From Taeniopygia guttata (Eukaryota; Chordata; Aves; Passeriformes; Estrildidae): a stretch of DNA of 64,000 nt. The stretch lies in assembly GCF_048771995.1 (NCBI RefSeq), contig NC_133027.1, forward strand, positions 58,403,501 through 58,467,500, given 5' to 3'. The translations under genes and the position numbers were made by a program. Positions 50,001-58,962 of this stretch are shown in pieces (positions within the stretch are counted from its first letter, which is position 1; the number at the start of each line of letters is the position of its first letter). The notes under the pieces are model-generated. The model did no database searches, was not told where the DNA came from, and saw only the letters and a list, made by a program, of their open reading frames with translations.

Positions 50001-53000
50001 TTTTTTAAATGTTCTGGATATCTAAAATTGTGTTGCCTTTGTGGGTGGATATATTTCTTCTGTAACTATAAGAATTTTAGTGTATTTTAAAAAGGAAGAG
50101 CCATGCTGTGCATGATGCATATGAAGGGAGCTTGATTTTTTCCCCGTTTGGTTGAGTGTGTGCTGTTTTTGAAGACGTTAGCCATTGATTCTGAGAGCAA
50201 AGGGATTAGTTGCTTTTGCGTCTGTTTTACTGCTCTCAGTAAAGTGATAAGATGTGGAGAAGTCACATTCCACTTCTCTGGAGAGTGCACTAGGGACATT
50301 TATGTCTCAGAGTGCATGTGTTCTTCTTCACAAGTGACAGCAGTTTCTTTCACAGCAGCTTCTTCAACTTGGCAATCATTTATTTTGCCAGCAATACTGG
50401 AGATTGCTGCTTCTAATGCCTGCTGTGCACCCTGGGGAATGAGGATCTGCCTTCTTCTGTAACTAACATAATTTTTAGCAGTATCTGGATGAATAATCTA
50501 AAGAAGTCTTTCTTCATTGCCATCTCTGATGGAACAGCAGCTTGATTCAGTAACACATCATTGCTGCTTCATTAGAAGAGTTGTACAGTGCTACTAAGAT
50601 ATAAGTATAAATTATATGCTTTCACAGTCAGAGGGATTACACCCTGGTAATACTGTAACTTTCATTACTGGTGATCTCTGTTGCCATCTGACTTAGTGGA
50701 AATGGTGATCAACAGGGATGAGTTCACTTGAAGCACTGGTACTTCTTGCTTGGCAGTTTTTGCTTGTGGCCCTTGGTTGGAGCTTGTGCTGGTCAAAATT
50801 GACGATACGAGTATTTATGTCACTGACCTCTAAAAGGCTTCTCAGCTTCTGAGGAAATGCGCTCTCCTAATGAGCATGAATGCAAAAGGTCCTTGCCAGG
50901 GTCATCTTTTAGGACCTCATAAGGAAAATTACAAACACTTCAATTTTAATTGGTTTGAGGAGCTGTCCAGGTCTTCTTGTACTCTTGGATACCTAGGGAT
51001 GCTCTTACTGTCCAGATGGCCCTCCTTATCATGCTGTGGTTGCCATGGGGTTTTTTCTGCCTTGTAAGTTTTTGGAAGGCAAAAAATTGAGATTTTTCAG
51101 CCTCTGACTGGGGTGTAGCAGTTCTTTTGACCCTTTCAGTTTTAATTAACCTGTGATAATGGTGTTTGCAAAGAAGTCAAAGCTGAGCCTGAAGATGGGA
51201 AACTCCAAATTACTTGTTCTGATCAGAGGAACTAACCTCTATGTTTTTTCTTCTTGACTAATTATTGGAACTTCTGTAATCACATAGTATGAATTTATGG
51301 TTGCTTCAGCCTCATTTATTACATTTGTTCTAAATAACTCCAGAGAGAGCCTGCCTAACTTGCTTTGATTTCCTGTTGCTTTCCTGTAAATTCTGTGGAT
51401 GCCATATCCACATTGTCTTCTTTCAAAATTTAACTCAAGGTCCCGTTTAGTTTGTCACATTTCATTGGCTTAGAAACTCCAAAATGTAACTCTTTCCTTC
51501 TGCATAACTGAGTCGGTATGAGACATCTGTAATAGAGTGCTCCTCCGTGAGTTCTCCAAAGTTCAAGCAGCACTGGTAACCTCTGAAAACCTTTGTTGCT
51601 CCTAGCATTTTCCAAGCAGTCAACTGGAACTTTAGCCATTAATCTGACCTGGCTCTCTCTGTTGGCAGTGATTGTCTGCAGGAAGAGTAGTGGGGCCAAT
51701 CTGCTGGAATGTATGCATATAGGTGTGGGCTTTTGTTCCAACTGGTAATGCAGTTGTAGGCATATAGTCCATGGGAACACTTCGTTTGTATTTTCCTCAC
51801 CTTTGGAGTCTTCTAATATGTGCTTCTGACATTTAATGGTTTGGACTTAGGATTTGCATTATATTTAAGAATGGTGTACATGACAAGGCAAAGCAAAGTG
51901 TTATGTTCTAAGAGGGTAAATGAGGGGGAAACTCAACTACACTGGAATTGGTAGGGAACATAAATACTTTATTATCTTTTCTAGGTGGATCATGTGTTTT
52001 CAAGAACTTTCATTATATATCCATGCTTTCTAATTTCAGATGCTTCCATAGTGTTTAGTATATTTTGTAAGCATGTGTATGCACATATAAGGGTGTTTTG
52101 TTGTATTTATTTTACAAATGTGTTATTTTTTTATGTGTAGATATGGAAAACTAGCTGTTTACTCCAGTCGTTTTGAAAATGTTTTAAAAAATAGTGTTTT
52201 CTTGCAGTGGGAGATGGACGAATGGGATATGCAGAAGAAGCTCCCTATGATGCAATTCATGTTGGAGCTGCAGCCCCAGTTGTGCCCCAAGCAGTAAGCC
52301 TTTATGTTCTGTGTGTGTGTTTCTGTAATATCTTATCTGTAGAGAATGCTTTGCTTACATCTATATGTAAAATACTTGGTAGCTTGCACTGCTGGGAGTA
52401 TCAGTGGACAGTGTGGTATTACTGTATGGTGTGGGGTTTTTGTCTCTGTTACAATTGGGCTTCCTGTTGGTTTGATAAAGCTGTATATTCTAATAACTGC
52501 TCTAAATAAACATATTTTAAAATTACATGTGTGCAGCCCTCTATTACAACAATGAAATGGAGAATTTTATTTAATAAGGTAATTAAATTTTAGCAAACAA
52601 TGAGTTACACTCAATTTAAGTGTGTTTCCCAAGTTCCAAAGCACTGAGTCTGTTGAAAGTAAAGTGCTCAGCTGGAAGTACAAACAGTGCCATTTGTTCA
52701 TAGCTTTCAGAATGATACAGGGCAGTTCTTACCAGAGAAGCTGAAGAGTAACTGGGACTTTAGAGTATGCATATGTATAGTCCATTTTTACAAATAAGAT
52801 TTTTTTTCTCTTCTCTTCATCAGGCACATGATGGTAATACATAGCATGATTTTTATATGCTAGATGCCAGTGAGGATAATGAGGGACTGGGCTTTGAGGT
52901 GTTACAGACAAATTGGACATTTTCAAACAATGACCAGTGGTGGTGGGGGTTTTTTTTCTTCATTTTTAAAGTAGGTTATGGGTTTAGGGTGTTTATTTTT

Positions 53001-54059
53001 TTTGAGGGCGATTTATTTGTTTGGATTTTGTTGTTTGAGTTTTTTCGTTGTTTTGGTTTTTTTTTTTTGGTGGGGGTGTGCGGGAGGATGTTCCCAGCAA
53101 AATGCAAAATGTTGACAGATGACAACTAAAAAAGTAATTGAAAGCTTATTTGTGAATGAAACAGGTCTTAATTATAACTTTTGTTAGCAATGGGGATTAA
53201 GTGGTTTTTTTCATGACATGTGGGAAGTATGAAATTTTCCTTGAGACTACTGTGATTAGCCTCCTTTAATGGAAAAAAAATGCAAGCATTTCTCACATAC
53301 TGTGTTTACATGTCACTTATCTTAGTCATATTCATATATGCTAGGCTAGTTTCATAAAAGGCTGTTCCATTCACAAAATTAAAGAGCAGCTGTTGGGTAG
53401 TGAGTGTGATGTAGCTAAAATTTTTCCAGGAAGAGAAATAATGAAAAGTCACCAATCTCAAATCTTATTCTGAGGGCTTAAGGGGAGATCAGTTACCCCA
53501 GAATTTTTGACAGTGGGCCTGTACTGATGCACAATAACTATTGAATAGTTAAAGAGTTTCAAAAGATTGAATCTGCTGTAAAAATAATTTGTGATTTACA
53601 TGTTTCCCTCACATATATAGAAAATACAACTGCAACCTACCAGTTAATTAAATCATTTTACTGTAATACCAGTTTTTGTACCATGTTGCTGTAATACTCT
53701 CATTTTCAATGCACTATTTATTTTTCCTAATGGAAGTAGTTATCTACTGCATAAAAGTAGATAGATGCATAATGGCAAAGCTGTAACAAACTTTGGATTA
53801 ATTAATCTACTGTAACAAACTTTGGATCCAGCTTCTCTGAAGTGGCTGGTTACATTCTAATTTCTGTGTTGTGTTCTAGCTTATAGACCAGTTAAAACCT
53901 GGCGGAAGATTGATATTACCAGTTGGCCCTGCTGGGGGAAACCAGATGCTCGAACAGTATGACAAACTAGAAGATGGCAGTGTCAAAATGAAGCCTCTGA
54001 TGGGAGTGATATATGTGCCTTTAACAGATAAAGAGAAGCAGTGGTCCAGGTGGAAGTGA
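28808..54059 (+). CDS. PCMT1: PCMT1, protein-L-isoaspartate O-methyltransferase, RWK-ending form
   Basis: PCMT1 uses S-adenosylmethionine to methylate the free carboxylate of L-isoaspartyl (and D-aspartyl) residues in damaged proteins, starting their repair. Seven exons join in frame: 28808-29066, 41085-41189, 42325-42356, 44111-44215, 47546-47666, 52208-52293 and 53880-54059. They total 888 nt, 295 residues. The internal ATG at 29012 ([13 protein letters not shown]) gives the standard 227-residue cytosolic enzyme, the same length as in human. In that numbering S60 lies in ISAPHMHA, the SAM motif LDVGSGSG is at 83-90, [20 protein letters not shown] at 140-159, and [13 protein letters not shown] near 173-185. 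The gene looks intact. The alternative RDEL ending is listed separately. Confidence 0.97.
36700..37096 (+). mobile_element. CR1 LINE fragment, internally deleted
   Basis: It begins with CR1 reverse-transcriptase sequence (GTGGTGTTCCTCAGGGGTTGG, encoding the SVLGP-like region, then [15 protein letters not shown]). It then jumps to 3'-end sequence finishing TTCTAACCCAAACCATTCTATGATT. A short local duplication (TCTAGCTCTGGGGC, twice near 37005-37031) lies inside. Sense to PCMT1 in intron 1; not functional. Confidence 0.85.
40882..40955 (-). mobile_element. CR1 LINE 3'-end fragment
   Basis: The reverse complement of the CR1 tail: TATCACAGAAGGGTTTGGGC, then GGAAGGGACCTTTAAGGATG and CCAACCCCTGCCATGGGC. 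About 130 bp upstream of the PCMT1 exon 2 acceptor, antisense to the gene. Confidence 0.85.
41085..41189 (+). CDS. PCMT1: PCMT1 exon 2
   Basis: Acceptor TTATAG, then AA AAT GGA, completing lysine. It encodes [20 protein letters not shown] and YMDSPQSI, ending ATA G before GTAAGAG. Confidence 0.95.
41190..42324 (+). other. PCMT1: PCMT1 intron 2, nothing recognised
   Basis: Short AT-rich intron with GTAAGAG and TTTTACAG ends. Confidence 0.7.
42325..42356 (+). CDS. PCMT1: PCMT1 exon 3 (32-nt microexon)
   Basis: Acceptor TTTTACAG, then GT TTC CAA; donor GTAAGC follows CAC ATG. It encodes [10 protein letters not shown], containing the serine of the conserved pre-motif I. Skipping 32 nt would shift the frame, so its inclusion is required for active enzyme. 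Confidence 0.93.
42357..44110 (+). other. PCMT1: PCMT1 intron 3, one simple repeat
   Basis: AT-rich. It includes a short GATATA/TATATA tract at 42952-42990. Nothing else recognised. Confidence 0.7.
42952..42990. repeat. GATATA/TA simple repeat
   Basis: A GATATAGATATATAGATATA-type run that can fold on itself. Intronic microsatellite. Confidence 0.75.
44111..44215 (+). CDS. PCMT1: PCMT1 exon 4 (SAM-binding motif I)
   Basis: Acceptor TTCTCTTAG, then CAT GCA TAT. Thirty-five codons including [20 protein letters not shown], ending CGA ATG before GTGAGT. The glycine-rich LDVGSGSG loop binds S-adenosylmethionine in this family. Confidence 0.95.
44216..47545 (+). other. PCMT1: PCMT1 intron 4, nothing recognised
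   Basis: A 3.3-kb AT-rich intron. Open frames of 60-80 codons on both strands have no supported identity. Confidence 0.7.
47546..47666 (+). CDS. PCMT1: PCMT1 exon 5
   Basis: Acceptor TATTCCAG, then GTT GGT CCC. It encodes [20 protein letters not shown] and [10 protein letters not shown], ending ATT G before GTGAGC. The acidic residue in VVGIDH is the usual ribose-contacting position of such methyltransferases. Confidence 0.95.
47667..52207 (+). other. PCMT1: PCMT1 intron 5, with an unexplained stop-poor patch
   Basis: A 4.5-kb intron. Most is plain AT-rich sequence. The stretch of about 50.1-51.8 kb is less AT-rich and holds open frames of 70-116 codons, mainly on the minus strand, that I could not assign. 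Confidence 0.65.
52208..52293 (+). CDS. PCMT1: PCMT1 exon 6
   Basis: Acceptor CTTGCAG, then TG GGA GAT, completing valine. Twenty-eight codons including [20 protein letters not shown], ending CAA GCA before GTAAGC. Confidence 0.95.
52294..53879 (+). other. PCMT1: PCMT1 intron 6
   Basis: It includes a T/G-rich low-complexity tract near 52945-53076 and an 18-bp direct duplication at 53781-53827 just before the exon 7 acceptor. No gene or repeat family recognised. Confidence 0.7.
53781..53827. repeat. 18-bp direct duplication near the exon 7 acceptor
   Basis: CTGTAACAAACTTTGGAT occurs identically at 53781-53798 and 53810-53827. The second copy ends about 52 bp before the exon 7 acceptor (AG at 53878-53879). 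Confidence 0.9.
53880..54059 (+). CDS. PCMT1: PCMT1 exon 7 (RWK C-terminus, with internal donor)
   Basis: Acceptor GTTCTAG, then CTT ATA GAC. It encodes [20 protein letters not shown] through EKQWSRWK and TGA (54057-54059). Within TCC AG|GTGGAAG a GT at 54050-54051 serves as the alternative donor; when used, the exon ends at 54049 and joins the RDEL exon. Confidence 0.95.
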
Positions 54060-54460
54060 TTTTCTGTTCCACTTAACTTCTTCCACACACATGCAAGGTG
54101 AAAGGGTGTGAATTTTAAGCAGATAGACTGCAAGGCCTGCCTTTGCTGCTGTCATTGCTTTCTGCTACTCCATACCATGAAAGTGACTCAGTCTGCATTA
54201 CTACATCACTCAAGGGAGGTTATGCTAAGTTTGAGTTAAATTAAAAGCAGAAGAAAACTATTGCATGGGTTGCACTTTGTCTTTTTTGGACACGTTTTCT
54301 TTAGTCTTTGGTGTTTTGAATATTCTTATTTGTTGTTTTAAACACAGAATTTTCTAAGGTTAAGCTTCACTTTTTAATGAACTTTTTATAACTATATTAC
54401 CCAATAATTAGGGTGAAGTGTAAAATTTTACTTAATAAATACTGTTTTGTCCTTTAAGTT
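54060..54460 (+). terminator. PCMT1: PCMT1 proximal 3' UTR and poly(A) site
   Basis: After the RWK stop, AATAAA lies at 54434-54439 in TTAATAAATACTG. It is followed by a GT-rich tract (GTTAGTGGTAGTTGGGTG) typical of a downstream cleavage element. Cleavage is expected near 54450-54460, giving a 3' UTR of about 0.4 kb for the RWK form. Confidence 0.75.
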
Positions 54461-57224
54461 AGTGGTAGTTGGGTGTTCATTTTTTATTTTTCTGAATGAA
54501 ATGAAGAAAAATCTTTGCAAAATCCTTTGTGGAAAATGTAGATGATCTTGCAAGCACTTTCCCTTTAGCCTTCAAGTAGAAAAAAGTAGAGAAGATAATT
54601 CCTTCTTCCCTAAAGTATAAATGTAGTTGAGTAGTTCAGAAAATTTTCTTAAGACATGTTATCAGAAGTCTGTCATCTGTCTCTGATGGGGCAGTATTTG
54701 TGTTTGCCAATACAGCAAACTCTAAAGGCCTTTCTAGAAGTAGGAAACCTTCCAGTTTGCTGAATTGAACAGTCAGTAATAAATGAATAAATAAATAGAC
54801 TTAATGCAATGGACAGCTTAAGCCATGCTTGGCATGTGTATGAACATGCAGCAGTGAATGAACAAAGCAGCAGTGCTGTTTTGCTTACTGGCAGAAAGTG
54901 CTTGTGAATGTATTATTGGCAACAGTGAAGTGCAGAGATGTGCACTGAGCTCTGAAAACAACTCTTGTAGCTTTATAACCTAAATTTAGATTTGTGGCTT
55001 TTTTCCCCTTGATATTTTTGAGTATAGCTTGTGATTTGAATACATGAATACTTAATCTACCTATCAAAATACTCATAAAAAAGACAAAGCAGTTTGCATA
55101 CTGTTGCTTAGTAAAACCTCATTTCAGTGTTTCTTGGATTACTGTATAGCCACCACGTACAAATTACTCTTAAAACAACTTCAGTGAGATACTGCTTAGT
55201 TCAAAGCTTATGAAGCGTGCTTGTTATTCAAATGTTTTGTATTTGTTATGCTTTGTTATGCTTTGGCCTCGAATATTGCCAGTATTCCTGCCTCTTGTAA
55301 GGCTTTGGAATCTTTCCTTTGTGGTCAGTTTCCTCCTCTGGCAAATGTTTCATTTAAGTTTGGAGTCCATGCTTCACTTGCTCTAAAAAAGAGTAGTCGT
55401 CTTCTTAAGCCTTCCTCCTCTCAGAGAGTTTTCATAGATTTTTCTCTATTCCTCCTAATCTGATTATAGTAGCAATTTGGATTTTTTTTTGGTATGCCAA
55501 AAAAAGGATAGCAGTATGTGTTCAGAATACATTTTAAGAAGGGTTTCCCAAATGACAGTATTTATCCATTGCTACAAGTGAAGGCAGAGTACTGTGTTAA
55601 AGACTAGAATCCTGAGTTTTTTGCATCTCTTCTGTACAGTTTGGAATTTCATTTTGTCTGCTAGCTTGGGAAGAGCTAATAGCTTGTCTTTGGGCCTTCT
55701 TCAGTCATGCATACTGTAGGGTTATTTCCCACACAGTTTCATGCCATTTTCTGTGCTTTTCTGAAACACTTCTTGATTTTATTTATTTATTTTTATTTTA
55801 AGCATTTACTGTGGTGTTATCAGAAAATATCAGTGCTTAGCCTGAAGGGTTCATCTGCAGTGGCAGAGAGGCTGTATTTTGCTATGCACATTTAAATTTC
55901 ATTCAGTCTTGGAACTCTCTGTTAAAGAAAATCTCAGAAGTCTACTTCTTGTAACATTTGCTATTTCTTTAGTTGTCCTTTTTGTGATCTGAAGAAAATT
56001 CTCATTTCATTTTCTAGGATGACTGTCAATGTACTGCTGACCTTACAGGAGGTCACATCTTTCTTTTTTTTTGTTTTTCCTTGTTGCTGGCTATGAAGTG
56101 TATGGTCAGGCAGCTGCTGCTAAGGAAATTCCTAATTATAAGTCAGAATTTGCTATCTGCTAGCATCAAAGATAAAAGAAGTGCTTTTTCTTCACTTCCT
56201 AGATTTCATTTTTTCTTTTCTAAATTGCTCAAAATCAGTGAGCAGAGTTCAGTTAGAGACTCCTCTGAAAACGCATCTCTTAAGAGTTTCTGTAAGAAAA
56301 ATCCTGTAGTGTATGGGAGTCTAGTTGCTGTAAATCTCAAATTTATTCAACAATAATAATTTTAAGATTAGCTCAATTCTGTGTGTTTACTTCGTCATTC
56401 TTTTAGTTTACATTATGTGATTTCATTCCTAATACAGGTAACTCTTTCATCACATTGAATGAAGAACAGGTGTCCCTCCACAGAATACAGTTGATAGGCC
56501 AGCAGTGTTTTCCTGGGGTAACAGACCCTCCAGCTGGCAGGAAAGAAGCTGTTTAAATTTTTGCTGAGCCATTCACTTTTTGGAATGTTCTTTAATAGGG
56601 ATGTAAGGTGCTTTTGCAAAGCAGCACAACATTCTTAAGTGATGTTTGAAGTCAACCCCATCTTCAGGTATCATGCTTGCCTATGTAAAACTGGAACTTA
56701 CAGCGAAAGGAAGTCTGGACTAGCTGGAAGGAAAAGATTCCTTGGATTTCAATACTTTGCTAAATAAAGCATCTTACTTGTGAATACTGTTAAATTTCTT
56801 TAGATTTAGGCCATGACTTTGTAGTTTTGGTTCAGTTGCAGTAGTAATTTTTTAAGCTCCCAATATTGGTGTGAATCCTCTCAGCTGTGACTCCCTGGGA
56901 CATTTAGAAGTAGAATATACACAGGAACCCTATCTCTGGTACAAAACAAAACAATGCAGTGTGCCAGAGATCCTAGCAGTCAATGCCCAGTTATGCGATT
57001 ATACCGGTAAGGGTATCCTGTCATATAAAACTTCAATTGTTTTGGGTTTTTTTTTACTGAAAAATAGGATGGAGAGAGGCCCCTTGTGTTGCACAGTTGG
57101 GAGCATGGCTTGATGGCTGCCTTATGGGCAGATCTTGTATAAATTAGGATCTCTCTGGTTTTATTTCTCTGTGAAATAAAACTTACTACTTCACTTACTA
57201 CTTACATGGAAAGACAATTTTAAG

Positions 57225-57400
57225 TGTCATAGAATCATGGTATTATTTAGGATAGAAAACACATTTAAGGTCTTTGAGTCTGACTGTTAACCTAGTGCTG
57301 CCAAGTCCACTCTAAACCATGTTCCTAAGGGCTGCTTCAAGACCTCTTTTAACACTTTAAGGGGATACCTTGTCCTGCTGGCCACACTACTGCTCATACA
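57225..57400 (-). mobile_element. Diverged CR1 LINE 3'-end fragment
   Basis: Begins TCATAGAATCATGGTATTAT, the reverse complement of a CR1 terminal repeat. It continues with AAACCATGTTCCTAAGGGCTGC and CTTTTAACACTTTAAGGGGATA, as in older CR1 subfamilies. More diverged than the other copies in the window, hence older. Confidence 0.7.
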
Positions 57401-57919
57401 GAGGCATAAGAGAATAACAATGTAAATAACAGCAGTGAGTCTCTGTTGCATTTCAGATTTGATTTCCAGACAGGGAGCTGTTTAAAAATGTTAACAACTA
57501 CTTTTGTCTTATATATTGTATTAGTAGAAATTATTTTTATATGTCATGCTAAATTTATATTTGCTGGTAAAATACAAAATTATAATGACAGTATGATCTT
57601 TCTGGAGAAAAATTTCAGTGACTAAACTCGGGTTGTTATTGTATCCCAGTTATCTACAACAACCATGATTAACACCAATTTGTAAAATGTATTTATTAGG
57701 ATACCTTTTAATATGTTTCTGCTTAGAAACTCTTATTAAATGTTTCAAGTGCCCTTGATGAGCTAGTTGATCAGTTTAGTTTGAAATTAGCAAGTATTGT
57801 TTGCTGGAATTCCTCAGGCCATGCCGAGTAATGATTACAGTTTAAGTTTTTATTTTACTTTGGCAAAAAGAATCTCTGCGTAAAATACTTTAGTTTAAAT
57901 TTAGGAATTATGTATTATG

Positions 57920-58962
57920 TATCAGGGTGGTTTGACCCTTACTGAATGCTGGGTGCTCACCAAAGCTGCTCCCTCTACAACTGGACAGAGAGAGAGAATA
58001 CAATGGAAGGCTGGTGAGTTAAGGACAGGCAGAGATCACTCACCAATTACCATCATGGTTACAACAGATTTGACTTGGGGATGTTAACTGAAATTTTTGC
58101 CAAGCAGAATCAAAGCAGGATAATGAAAGGTAAAACAAACCCTGAAACACATTTCCTGCACCCCATGTCCCTCCATCCTAGCTTTACATCCTGCCCCCTA
58201 GCAGTGCAAGGAGGCAAGGAATGGGGTTTGCAGTCATTTAATCATATGTTCTTCCTGCTGGTGCTCAGGGAGAGGAGTTGTTCCTCTCCTTCATTGTGGG
58301 ATCCCTCCCACAGGACACAATCCTTCATTAACTTCTCCAACATGAGTCCTTCCTATGGGTTACAGTTCTTCATTAACTGCTCCAAGGTGCGTCGCTGTTC
58401 TTGCAATGTGGTGTAGATTACCCACAGGGTGACAAGTCCTACCAGGAAACCTGCTCCATTGGGGGCTCCTCTCTTCATGGGTCTGCAGGCCTCTGCCTGG
58501 AGCCTGCTCCAACATGTTTCCCACAGGGTCACAGTCTCCTCTCAGGCATCCACCTGCTCCAGCATGGACTCCTCCAGGGGCTGCAGGTGGATTTCTGCAT
58601 CCCTGTGATCCTCCATGGGCTGCTGGGGCACAGCTGCCTAACCATGGTCTGCACCAGGGGCTGCAGAGGAATCTGAGCTCAGTACCTGGAGCAGCTCCTG
58701 CCCTTCCTCCCCTGATCTGGGTGTCTGCACGGCTGTTCTCACCCCACTCTTCTCTGTGCAATAACTTTTTTCTTCCTTGAATGTGTTACCACAGAGGTGT
58801 TGCTTCCATTCCTGACTGGCTCAGTGAGGGTCCATCTAGGAGCCAGCTGGTGTTGGCTCTGTGGAGCATGGAGGAAGCTTCAGGCAGCTTCTCACAGAAG
58901 CCAGCCCTGCAGTACACTCTCCCCTCACCACTACCAAAACTTTGCCAGGCAAACCCAATACA
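57920..58962. mobile_element. Solo LTR of an avian endogenous retrovirus (fossil)
   Basis: About 1043 bp. It starts TATCAGGGTGGTTTGACCC and ends CCAGGCAAACCCAATACA, close to the TG...CA form of an LTR. The body has the features of an LTR type found across birds: a GGACAGGCAGAGATCACTCA stretch, then a run of degenerate units of about 35-45 bp of the form CTGCTCCA(A/G)...CCCACAGGGT...CAGTCCT. Flanking six-base words ATTATG (57914-57919) and GTTATG (58963-58968) could be an imperfect target duplication. No internal viral genes lie beside it, so it is a solo LTR left by recombination. Family name and transcriptional orientation were not assigned. Confidence 0.75.
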
